DNA of 64,000 nt from Mactromeris polynyma (taxonomy: Eukaryota; Mollusca; Bivalvia; Venerida; Mactridae). The translations under genes and the position numbers were made by a program. The first letter of the stretch is position 1. Each line of letters starts with the position of its first letter. Below are positions 22,901 to 33,503 of the stretch, one piece after another. Location: NCBI GenBank assembly GCA_032209605.1, contig JASFXZ010000014.1, positions 8,328,912 to 8,392,911 of the forward strand, read 5' to 3'. The notes under the pieces are model-generated. The model had not been told where the DNA came from. It ran no database searches and saw nothing but the letters and a program-made list of their open reading frames with translations.

Positions 22901-25837
22901 TGCTGATTTTACCAGGCCCATCTGGTTAGCTCAGTTGGTAGAGCATTCAGGGCTGACACCCATGAAGTGTGCGGGGTCGAGTCAAGGGCGGGGCAAGTCA
23001 GTCTTTTGCCCTCCACCTCTGATTCATGTGGATAAATAGTCAGCTACTTAAGGAAGGGCAAGTTAGTATTGATTGATTATTAATCCAATGAAGATTGGCT
23101 ATGTCAAGTGACCGCCATATATAACAGGAAAAATGTTTAAAAGGGAATTTAAATCCATTAACACAAAGCAGTATCAACCGAAAAATTTTAAGTGAGTTGA
23201 GCTTTATACCAGAGAGCCCATAAAATCCACTAAATATAATATAATAATATAAGCATAACCAGACACGATCATTCCAACCAAAACTGAATACCATCCTATG
23301 TTAAACGAAATGACTGCCAGACAGAGATGAACATCTCCAGAGAAAACAATGAATCTCCTCTCAAGAAGGCCAATAAAATACCCAGAAAGGTTCCAAAGGG
23401 GAGAAAAAACATAATAAACACAAACAAGACTGCATCAATAGTAAATACATGTAGTATTAATAGGGCTGTTAATTGGGGAAAAAACACACCAATAGGAATA
23501 ATCAAAGAGATTAATTACCAGTTTCCAACCCATGGTAAATCTATCATTCAATAATTTCTGGATTTTTTTCTCACTGTCAGCGGCTGAGTCCTGAAATATG
23601 AACACAGAATAACCTAGATGCCGGATTTAAAGTCAGTAAGCACTTAAACCTCATCATTTACATGCCAGTGTGGTGATTGGCCAAGAGAATTACAGTATAA
23701 CCTCAGTAATAAGGCCACCCTTGGGATCCTTAAATCTGTTCTTCTAATTGAGGTGGTCTTAATATTGAGGCTGAATAAAGAGCAAAACAGTGAAAATGGA
23801 CTTGAACATTGTGTTCTTAATTTTGAGGTGGTCTTATTATTGAGGTGGTATTTGAGTGAGGTTTTAATGTATGTCAATAACAAAATGACACTGACTTATA
23901 TAATTGATACATCTGTAAAATCAATGCAAACATTACCACTTATACAAAAATACAGCTGACTAGCTCCACTTTCACTCCATCGTGTAATATTATTTCCATT
24001 CAAGTAGAAAATAATATTGATATAAAACTCAAAAATGGACAAACCTTGGTACATATGTAGGTAGTTATTCAAAGATTAAGAGTTTTGTTGAACGAAGGTG
24101 CTTGCAAGTTCTTAAAGAGGCTGATTTAGGCTCTTGAACACGTTTTGGAAAGTAAATTTCATAAAGTATGTAGTTTTTTTTAAATGAATCCATAAATTCT
24201 AAAATGTCTTGACCAGCTGAATTTTTTTAATGAATTTCAGTTTTTTTCCAGATTTTTATAACCGTTATTTGGCTATATTCCCAATGCCAAAAAGTACATA
24301 TTTTTTCCGAATTTGAATTTAAAAATTCCCAATAAATCTTCAGAAAAAATGTTGGTTCAGTTGAGCCAAAAATTGTCACAAAGTTAGAAGCTTTTCTCTC
24401 TCAGGTAGTTTATATACATAACAATGGTTAATTTACTAATCACTATATCCTTTAATATGAATAACATTTTGCTGTAATTTCTAGACTTTTTTCCCAATTT
24501 CTAAGATTAACGCGCACAAATTTCCAATCATCTTCCTAAAATAGCCAAAATATACCATGAACTTGCATCTTCTTAAAACTGCCTAGCTGAGAAGACCACA
24601 TTCACAAATCAGCACTTACCAAGACAGATCCTTACATAAGAAAAATAGGGTACAAACCAATACCAATCAGACAGGGAGGTACTAACAGGTATTAGGGACG
24701 CAAGTAGAACTGTTTTTGAAAAGTAAAATAGTAAAATTATATACAAACCCTTCTCGTTCTCAATTCTTCTGTGATTTTATGTGTCAAAGAAGTAAGTCTC
24801 ATCTTGTCAGCACTTGTAAATCCTTAAAATATAATTATTATACGTCAACAGAGATAACAAATATATGGAGAGAATAAAACATACCTAGATCCGTATTACT
24901 CAGTTATGGTCAAAGGAAGATAATCTGGTTGGCAGGGCTGTCATTGACCCATATCGACAATTATTGAAAATATATTGGCGATAGTTCGAAATTCCTTTAA
25001 TAGACTATTAACTCCTATTTCTGTATGTCTATGTGTGTATGACCAACATATTTAAATTTTCAACTTGTATTTTTATGAAAACAAGATACCATTTAAGTAA
25101 TAAATTCAATTTCACAATATTATACAAGATATTCACTAGAGCACTGTTTAACAAACGGCTGACTAAAAGCGACGTTATGCTATTTTGGCACATTTTTACA
25201 CTGTACCCATTCTCCTGTATTTTCCCACAATAATATCGATAAACGTAAGTGTTATATATAAGTAAATATAGATAAAATAATCCAAAAAAACTTGTTGCTA
25301 TATCGATTGTATCAATGACAGATCTATTGGATGGTCTTATTGTAACCGTCAGTTCTTTGAGTTTTCAATGGAATCTCTTTAAAAAAGTATAGAAGTTTCC
25401 GCTACAATATTTCATGCACCAATATATACATTAAAATCTCACTTAAAGACTGTGAACCTCAATAATAAGACCACCTCAAACTATATCTGCATCTTGCGTA
25501 AAATGGCTGATTGTAGGAACGTTTAAAGAGCTAGACTCCTTAGAGCAAGCTAGGCCTGACATGTAAGACACGTTGTCAGATCGCGAAATCAAGGAAAAAT
25601 ACAGATTGTTACAAAACAAATTAGACATAAGTGGAAAAAAATGTACGAAGTTTTAGTAAACGTGTACGTTTTCCTTAAGATTTGCGCAAGTTGATAATTA
25701 ACGTAAAAACATACATAAGTATGTTAGTTAAACGGTACCTGTTGCCGTGCACAGAGTATAACACCAAAGGCTAAGAATGTAGTAATACCTTGCTTGCAAG
25801 CATAAGCATCCCCTCCAACACCAACGTTGTCTGTCAT
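19964..25837 (-). CDS. Coiled-coil protein, 3' end not found
   Basis: Six coding exons on the - strand join in consistent phase: 25837-25789 (ATG, 49 nt, phase 1 end), 24822-24749, 23590-23519, 22589-22482, 21312-21238 and 20138-19964 (ends GAAG|gtaagt, phase 1). Five introns are bounded by AG/GT sites. The 184 residues recovered start with a short Gly-rich leader ('NVGVGGDAY') and are otherwise almost pure coiled coil rich in Glu, Lys, Gln and His, with 'SEKKIQKLLNDRF' and 'LEKKLSEYERQEKIH' as typical heptad segments. A 5' UTR part extends to 25876, and a further non-coding exon probably ends at 26695. I do not recognise the family; a cytoskeletal, ciliary or centrosomal role is possible for such proteins but unsupported here. 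The protein must continue past 19964; the next exon was not found. One intron contains a 72-bp minisatellite. Confidence 0.72.
21470..22245. repeat. 72-bp minisatellite, about 11 copies
   Basis: A very homogeneous direct array. Each 72-bp unit contains 'acctttaggacctttggtgt', 'cactgtgcaacattgacctt' and 'gaacagacatagcttagcag'. The central copies differ at only one or a few positions; the lower-coordinate edge is degraded. Since 72 is a multiple of 3, the - strand stays open as a 24-residue repeat, but the array lies inside an intron of the coiled-coil gene (between exons 21238-21312 and 22482-22589), so the frame is not coding. Confidence 0.92.
22915..23080 (+). mobile_element. tRNA-derived SINE
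   Basis: A box 'TTAGCTCAGTTGGTAGAGC' and a weak B box ('GGGGTCGAGTC'), followed by 'ccctccacctctgattcatgtgg' and 'agtcagctactta'. The latter resemble the bodies of the SINEs at 48230 and 56430. It is intronic in the coiled-coil gene, antisense to it. Confidence 0.6.
23693..23869. mobile_element. MITE, 'acctcaataataagacc' family
   Basis: Flanked by TA (23691-23692, 23870-23871). The left end is 'CAGTATAACCTCAGTAATAAGGCCACC'; the right side contains 'gaggtggtcttattattgaggtgg'. Its right half is nearly the same as 63700-63830. Confidence 0.7.
24240..24540. repeat. Dispersed 'ttcccaa' repeat, copy 2
   Basis: Homologous to 8205-8470 in the same orientation, including 'tggctatattcccaatgcc' and 'tctctctcaggtagtttatatac'. 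Intronic in the coiled-coil gene. Confidence 0.6.
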
Positions 25838-25954
25838 GTCGGACACTTCAAAAGTCACAAACTCTCAGTTGAAATTCTGCAAATTAATAAATTTATGATC
25901 ATTACTACAGACAGTCTATTCATGTATTCTATATTAGGTGCTAACATACATAAT

Positions 25955-26065
25955 AAGTTTATTTGAGGAGTCCTAGTGATGCACAGTAAGTGAACAATGG
26001 GAGTCCCTTGAAACAAAAGGGAGTCCGGGACTCAAGATTTCTGCATCAGGGAAATCCCTGGCTGG
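25955..26065. repeat. Dispersed repeat shared with CARD gene 2 intron
   Basis: Closely matches 6440-6550 in the same orientation. It lies between the probable 5' UTR exons of the coiled-coil gene. Confidence 0.6.
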
Positions 26066-26694
26066 GAATAAGCGCACGGATACTGGTTGTCCTGATTACC
26101 AATGCATTAAGATTTCAACCAATGCACTTCGCGTAAAAACAATTTTGCCTGCAAAAACGACATTTTTGACTGGAAGAACTAAAAAAAAAATGTGCGACAA
26201 ACACTAGCATAGTAATCAGACATTTTCGGATTCCACCGGTTTTTCAGTGCGCACCGGTATTCAGTGCCATCAGTATATCCCCACTTGGCACTTGGCACCC
26301 CAAATGCAAGACATTTGTCCTCATGTTTGGTCCCCGTCTGGAATTTCTGGATCCGGGCCTGCTGGACCATGATCACAGCTATGTGCTAATTAGATTAATT
26401 AGTCAAAACATCTCATTAAAATCTTATCTTAGTCTGTGATAGCAAGCTAGAATGAAAATGAAAGGCAATGCACCAATTATTCAAAAGTTTTACGAATACA
26501 AGGGAAAAAAGCATATTCAGGAATTTCAGCATCCACGCCTTTACTTTTGTTCAGGCTTGGCTCGTCCTTGACGGCTTGAGCGTGTTGACTTGCAAAAGTT
26601 TCTCAAATTGTCAGTAATAACAGCAAGTAGGAAGCAATTTAAACTAACGCCGAGCATGTGTGAATAACAGAAACGTTTATAATTAAATCATTAC

Positions 26695-26775
26695 CTATGT
26701 CTTTAATCAGCGTAAGGATACTTGATGTTCTATCGTGTTTCGTCTGCAACTTCCGGTAACCCAAGTAGGAGTTGT
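26695..26775 (-). other. Possible 5' UTR exon of the coiled-coil gene
   Basis: On the - strand a donor-like 'acatag|gtaatg' ends a stretch at 26695, and a matching acceptor 'taatttgcag' lies at 25877-25886, just before the ATG exon. The right boundary, the transcription start, is a guess. The region from there to 27150 shows no other gene. Confidence 0.35.
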
Positions 26776-27159
26776 CGATCTTGATATATTATACGTCTCC
26801 GATTATTTTCGTACCAGGCCTATAAATTTCCCATAGGCCGAAACTTTACGGCCTTTATCTCCCTTATTGGTAAATTAGTCACTGCCTTCAAAAAGGTCAC
26901 GTGATGATGGATAAAATGACCATTATATACTCAATGGCCTTGAAAAACACTGTCGTTGATCAATATGCTCTACTTTATTTTCGGCATAGCCGTAGGCCTA
27001 CCACCCGAGGTCAAATGTCCGTGGCCGTACTAACATGGTTTTGCTATTTGCATATCAGTGTTGTGTAAACCATTCCACAACCAACTTTTCTCCCAAATAT
27101 ATTTGAAAAGCAAGTCTACATACCTAAATAATAATACCTGCCACTAATGTCTTTTGGAA

Positions 27160-28925
27160 CAAAGGATGAACGTACTATTGAAAGAGAGACGCGATCACTA
27201 ACAAAGAAACGGAAGAAAAAGCTGTCACGATATCAAGTAAATAGCTTTAAATTTGTGTTTCCCTGTCAATGCAGTTCATTTGTGTCACAGTAAAGACACA
27301 AACACAGTGTGGATTGGAAATGTCTGACATCTAACCAATGTCAGACGTTTTATTAAATATATAAGTAGTTAAGCAAAAACGATAACTTATAAATTGTGGT
27401 TTTATGTGTACAAGTGAAAAAGCACATATCTTTGTCAAAGTTAATAGTATAACAGCAGTTTGATTGACATTTATCTCGTTCTTGGTACGATTGATTTCTT
27501 CAAATGGTTCGATAACAATGCTTTTATTATAAATTTGATGCAATGTCCCGGTCAGTTGTTTAAATTTGTCGCAGTGAACACGGTTAGGTCTTCAATCAGT
27601 ATGTAAATTATTTAAGAGCTGATGCATTGTTTTATTTTCAAACACGAATAGATACATTAGGAATGTGTTTATACAGTAAAATGTATTTAAGTCGTTTACA
27701 AACCAAATCATGCTTTACCCCGTCTTTGATAATACACAATCAAACCCATCGATTCCTGATAGGTTCCTATTTAAACAGTAACACATTTACTTTAACAACC
27801 GCGTTGGGCGTGTTTCGAATTATTTTGTGTTTTTTTGGTCATAGAAATCAAATAAAGTTAACATTTTAATGTTTACAATATGAAGGAAGGGACTGGTACA
27901 GGAAACGCCACATTCACCCGACAATGTCGGTGCACACAGATCGAAGAGGAACATCAATGTACTAAAAGAATACGAGCTGTGAAGGTGTATGGGTAATAAA
28001 TCAATCCAAGTAAAACAGGACGGATCCACGTACTAGAGCCTTCAATAATAGGACGATGATTTTATTTTTGTTTGTTTTTTTCATGTAATCTGTCAAAGGT
28101 CATTTTCTAAAATAGTTTAAGCTCCTATCTCGACTCTAGAATATTTCCGGTGAATTTCAATGGAAAAATGTGTTAAAGAAATCCATATCACAAGAATATA
28201 CTACAATTCGTGGAAACTACAGGGTGTTAAAAAAGTTCGTTCACAAAATTTGAATTTTGATATATTTCTAAGTACCCTTTCCATCTATGTCTCTATGGTT
28301 CAATAGTTTAATGCGTAATAGTTCTTAATAAAAGAGACATTCGTGAAAAAGCAGTATTTTTCGTTATTTGAAATAAAGCAATTCAGATTTGTACACGGCA
28401 TTATTCTCATTTCATTTGAACTCAAACATTGAGAACAAACTTTTTTAACACCCTGTATTAGAAACGTTAATATGAAGAGGCGACAAGTGTTATATCAAAT
28501 GTAATATCGGTTGATAAATCGATCACAACCGATGAATATATCCTGGGTTTAGAACGGCAGCTCAACATAGAATTTCCGGTTAAGACAGATAAGTGTTTCC
28601 TTGCATTTCCTTACAAAGTCCGTACCATAAAACCTCCAACGTTTGTGTTTATTCTACCTGCGCTGGCGTGTATCATCAGTCAGTAAAAATAAAATATGTT
28701 TGGAATAACGTTTTCAATGTTTTGCACTTTTTCAGGTAAATTGTTATGTTTCGGAGTAACTACTATCACCTTCGAGATTTTATGGGTTGTACACGTATTT
28801 TTTTACATTAAGTGTTTCAATGAAGGACTGTTCTTTTTATTTATTGACTTCAATGGATATAAAAACGTATCGAAAGCCTTTGAAGTCGATGGTGTTGATC
28901 ACAGGTCTTTTTCGGCGCAGATTTT
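27160..28925 (+). repeat. Segmental duplication, copy A
   Basis: Collinear with 39944-41657 in the same orientation, about 12.8 kb apart. Shared landmarks include 'caaaggatgaacg', 'cgatcactaacaaaga', 'acaggaaacg', 'tttcacccgacaat'-like sequence, 'gaagaggcgacaagtgtta', 'aaaataaaatatgtttggaata' and 'gactgttctttttatttattg'. It contains the first exon of the lectin gene and its whole 5' flank. Unlike copy B it carries a 236-bp TIR element (28220-28455). Confidence 0.85.
28220..28455. mobile_element. MITE with CAGGGTGTTAAAAAAGTT termini
   Basis: A 236-bp element between TA dinucleotides (28218-28219, 28456-28457). The inverted termini are CAGGGTGTTAAAAAAGTT, as in mariner-type elements. The corresponding place in duplication copy B (about 40815) lacks it, so B represents the empty site. 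Confidence 0.82.
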
Positions 28926-31900
28926 TGAGTTACATGTCATATGTCGAAGTCTACGTTTGGAAACTGAACGCTGATTTGATTAAAACCGTATGTTGTACGC
29001 TGGACTGGGAATGAATAAATTCTTAATTTTAAAATTATGGTTTTGAATTTAGACATACTTATCTATGATTGGGCTACACATCCTTACGGACAGTAAAACT
29101 ACTTTTATTTACTGACGAACAATTGTTGTAGTCAAAATAAAACGATGTTGTGTCTATCAATTTTATGTTTATCAATTTTATGTTTATCAATCTAAGTCCA
29201 CTGTAATGAATATAATGTCTTTACTTGCGATAGTCAAACAGGACTACGGGATAAATATTTTCTGATCATTTTACGCCTTCTTCAATTCGAAAGGTTAAAT
29301 ATCTTTGATATATTTTAAAGAAAACTGGTCCAATTATTATTTATTGAACCTCGTATCTTATATTTAATTTATACACGAGATAAATGCGTAAATATAGCAT
29401 TAGTATAATAGTACAAGTTTTAAAAAGTAAATACCTAGGTTGTGATTTGATGTACTACTTTTTACGCAAGTTTATTGAACATGTAACACACTATTTGAAC
29501 AACGCATGCTATTGTTGTTGAATATATTTATAAGTTCGCATAAATGAAAGAAGAAGAATTAAATTACTGATTCTATTAACGGCCCATATTTACAAACGTT
29601 TTAAGACTGAATCTCAGACTTTAAAATTGCAAAAAATAAATTTACAAGCATTTCGTTTTCATTATATTTAAACCGATACTTTTTTACCTGAATATTTTTT
29701 GTTACTCACTCTACACGTTTGCCATGTTTTATCAAACGTTAATGTGATACAATAACGTAGGAACAAAATGAAAATTTACCATTTTAAAGTCTAAGTCTTA
29801 AAACGTTTGTGAATACGGGCCCTGGATTGGTGCAATAACTCAAAATATGAACCAATTAAACTACAGCAACTTTGCTTATTAAATCAAATTGCGCCAATCA
29901 TCTTTTTAAAAATAATTTCATGTTTACGTTGACTTATTGTGTATAACACCGCCGCGATTATGCTACTTCAACCATAGAGTTGCACCATTGACTCCTGGCT
30001 AAGGTATTGTAACCGTAGAAAACAGAAAAACCGTCTACAGTAAGCGATATTCTGGTAAAATGGAGATTTATTTGTTGTAAAGGCTTAATATTGTAACTCG
30101 TCTTCTTAGAACGTGTAAAATAACTGGGATACTTATTTGTTGGTATGGCGTATTACATGTATGTCACATGGATTCGTTTTTCGACATTTGTTATACTTGT
30201 AATTATGTGAGCATTTTATATACAGGACTAATGGCTGTGAGCCAGGCTTCGATACAAAACAATAAATTTGAACTTGACAGTTCATTTGATGGGCATGTTG
30301 ACACAACCAACATCATAAGGAAGTCAGATGCTACTTCTGCTGTCGACTGTTCAAGACAATGTGGAAAAGATGCCGATTGTGTGGCATTTTATTTTACACC
30401 AACAACGAAAGAATGCCAACAACACAGTACACGGAGCAGTAAGGACATGATTGGGTTGATATCAAAGCCGACCGCACGTTTCTACCATATACCTTTTGTT
30501 GCACCACGTAATATTTGCTTTCTCAAATATGTATTAACCCAGGGTTATTGTTGCATTCTGTAGTCAGAGTTCAATTTAAAAACAAAACCAGTATAGGAAG
30601 ACATCGTTTTTTTGGAAAGCGGAATACTTGCTGAGCATTTCCCCATAGTTGTACTACTTGTTATACGAGTATTTTCTTTCTTTTTTTCAATGTGAGCTAT
30701 ATAATTCATGTCTTTTTTGTTTTTAGCTAACACATACATAATGTACAGGCTTTCAAACATCAGCGTCTACAAAATTCCTAAGAGGGGATTGTTATCCAAC
30801 TAGCCAAATGTATGATGCGAAATTTAGAGTTAAAACATTGGTAACGTAAACTTCAAAAACTTTTATAATGTTTCAGGAATCAGTAACCGAATCATGTGAA
30901 TCCTATGATCATATATAATTGTGTTTACAAAGTACTTCAGACATACGCGTACTTCACCTTTCACTGTGTTGTATTAAGTGAAGCACACTTGTTTTAAAGA
31001 AAATGGTAAGGTGCAAATATCCCAAACGGTCAGAGATAGATAATAGGATTTCCATAGCTCACCCAATATACTTTCAGAAATCATTCTAAAGATAATTCCC
31101 GCGTGGGGAAGGAGGTTATGAGGTGCGAAACAAACTTAAACGTACGTTTTATTTAAACATTTTTGTTGCTAATCATTCTTTGTATGCGGTTCATTTTGAT
31201 CTCGTGTGTTGGGAATATTCAATTTAAAATATCGTATGTTCTGTAATATTAACACTTTCACACATTGCATCGTTTCAGTTACTTTCGTCTGTCCTGTCCA
31301 CAACGGTGGCTGGGTCACTAGTCAGCTGCCTGATGGCTCGGTGAGTCAATTCCTGTAAGTAATATATTTTAGATGTATTATTTTATGATTCCTTTTAACT
31401 TTGTATACAACTTCATGTTAATAAAATACAAACACGGTTAGGATTTTTTAAAAAGACTATCGAATATCTATTGCACTGCTTTATGAACGAATCTGTTTTG
31501 TATTTCCGAAATGGTCCCCAGCTCATAAGTATAAAACAAAGTACTGAAAGTATTAAAAACACGGGGTAATTTGATACAGACTATAGTGTACATGCACCAA
31601 AATGTTGGTCCCACAACGCGCTTACTTTCATGATATTTAAAGGCGCGACTGTAAATTTATGAAGACAGAGATATATCAGAAGCTATATGATAAAGTGTAT
31701 ATCATCAACATCTATTTTAAAGAATTGCATGTTTCGCTATTGTTCTACGACAAATATATTAATTGTATATTTGCATGCTTATAGATGTATACTTAAGTAT
31801 GATTTGACAATTGAACAAATAAGGTAGCAACACATTAAATAGCTCACATTTTCATCTGTCACTTGAGGTATACACATACACTATTACACTAGTGTATCGA

Positions 31901-33467
31901 TATGACAACATACAAGTACAATTAAATGACCAATCGATATATTGATTAACACAACAAAAAAATTATTACTGGTTCCTTTCAAATTGTCAAGTACAATTCC
32001 AATTGCCAAGCATGTGCATAAAGTTGGCATTAACTAGGCAACACCAGGCAACACCAGGCAACACCAGGCAAGACCATTAGAATGTACAAAAACTCCACTC
32101 CGCGTGTTACAATATGCAGCATTACTACGCTTGGAATGGACCCTCATGTGTACCATTAATATAATTTTGTTCTGTCAAAATAGACGTGTCGCCTGTATGT
32201 ATACAACATTGTGAACTACGCATGCTCACGTGCAAACGGTGCGTGTGTAAATGAATTATGATTAGTTGTTTTACCACGAAAACCTGTAACATCGTACGGT
32301 TCAAGAAAAACTTCGGTAGAGAGAAAAGCCGGAATCATGTCATAGAAACAAGGAAATTGCCATATTTATATGGGTTAGGAAGATAACAAAATGCAATTTT
32401 TATTGGTTGGCCAATGGCATTTAACATTTCTTCTAATTTTGTTCCTGTCCATATTGTTGCCTGCCATCACAGACCGGGATATCATGTATCATCATATTTG
32501 GATTGTTCTGGTCTTTGTGTGGTTTTCGTTGGATATTCATGGCTCCTGGATATAACCGTCTCGCCGTGAAATATGAACTATATTTGGCGAGCTTGAATAC
32601 ATATGCTTATGTCCATACAAATAATGTTGATCAACAGTATTCGATTGCATTTCAGAATTGTCAACGATGTATCGGTCGATCAACTAGAAGCAGTTGCCTA
32701 TTGTGAATCTCAAGGCGCGAACCTGCCGATAATTATAAACGCAGAAAAGATGCATTTTTATCTGAACAATATCATACCATGTGCAGGTAAGTTATTCTGT
32801 AAATTTATATTAAGTATACATGTACATGTGATGTAAATATGTTTGCAAGATTTTATCAATATCAAACTTTCATTTTTAATTTCAAAGCACATTCCGTTGC
32901 CATATTAATGACTTTCCGGTGATATGCGGACTCGCTGAATTAATCTTGGATGACTAAATGCGTTGTATTGTAATATTAACACTCAGGAATTAAATAAAAT
33001 ACCTGAAATGATAATCTGCAATAGTTTGGTTAAACACTGATTTAAAAACTATGCATATTTTATTATATTCCAATTCCCATGGTGTTTTCCATGGACAATT
33101 CATGCACGTGTTTTTCATTCACGTCGACTATGTGCACTTGTTGAACATGCACATGCAGTTGCTTTAGCTTTTTAGCTGTCTTGTTCCAAATATTAAGAAC
33201 AACACGTCAGTACTCTGGAAGCTGCTTTGACAGGTATTGTTATTAAATCGCGCTTGTTTTTCAGACGTGAATGGTTCCGAATTCTGGGTTGACGGCGTAA
33301 ATACTCCCACCGTTCACGCTTATAAGACTCGTGACGGTAGAGTTGTACCACGCATTCCCGAACTATGGGCTTCGGGGCGTCCTAATGGTGAAGTCGAACA
33401 AAATTGCATACAATCAACAATTTTTTTTGGGTACAAGTTCGATGATAGACAGTGCGACAATGGTTGA
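28696..33467 (+). CDS. Secreted PAN/apple plus C-type lectin protein, interrupted by TGA
   Basis: Five exons in consistent phase: 28696-28735, 30226-30507, 31279-31354 (donor gtaagt), 32656-32786 and 33265-33467; 243 residues. Exon 1 and the start of exon 2 give a signal peptide (hydrophobic, cleavage likely after 'AVSQA', residue 21). Residues about 25-105 are a PAN/apple domain with its 'DCSRQC..DADCVAF....KEC' cysteines. Residues about 110-243 form a C-type lectin domain: 'CPVHNGGW', 'AVAYCESQGANLPII', 'FWVDG', 'WASGRPNG', 'QNCI', 'FDDRQCDNG'. The usual EPN/QPD site reads RPN. A TGA then interrupts the fold. The same frame continues with 'HQILCEK', the expected last strand and cysteine, to a TAG at 33501-33503. 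So this is either a fresh pseudogene or null allele, a sequence error, or readthrough. By family: extracellular carbohydrate or pathogen binding. Confidence 0.8.
29582..29821. mobile_element. MITE with ~45-bp inverted termini (GGCCC...TTTACAAACG)
   Basis: The left arm 'ggcccatatttacaaacgtt' plus 'ttaagactgaatctcagact' pairs with the right arm 'agtctaagtcttaaaacgtttgtgaatacgggcc'. The termini read GGCCC(A/G)TATT(T/C)ACAAACG. It lies in intron 1 of the lectin gene. Confidence 0.7.
32035..32073. repeat. Short tandem repeat, 10-bp unit
   Basis: About four copies of 'aggcaacacc' in intron 3 of the lectin gene. Confidence 0.7.
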
Positions 33468-33503
33468 CATCAGATCTTATGCGAGAAGATTATTATATCT
33501 TAG

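Noticed and set aside
28480..28687. Open frame conserved in both duplication copies (28480-28687 and 40837-41055), ending 'PALxCIISQ'
   Set aside because: Neither copy has a proper ATG, replacement changes outnumber silent ones, and it lies in the 5' flank of the signal-peptide exon; shared ancestry explains the similarity.
31279..31340. Alternative donor 'ctcg|gtgagt' in lectin exon 3
   Set aside because: It would put exon 4 out of frame (immediate stop); the gtaagt 14 bp later restores the phase.
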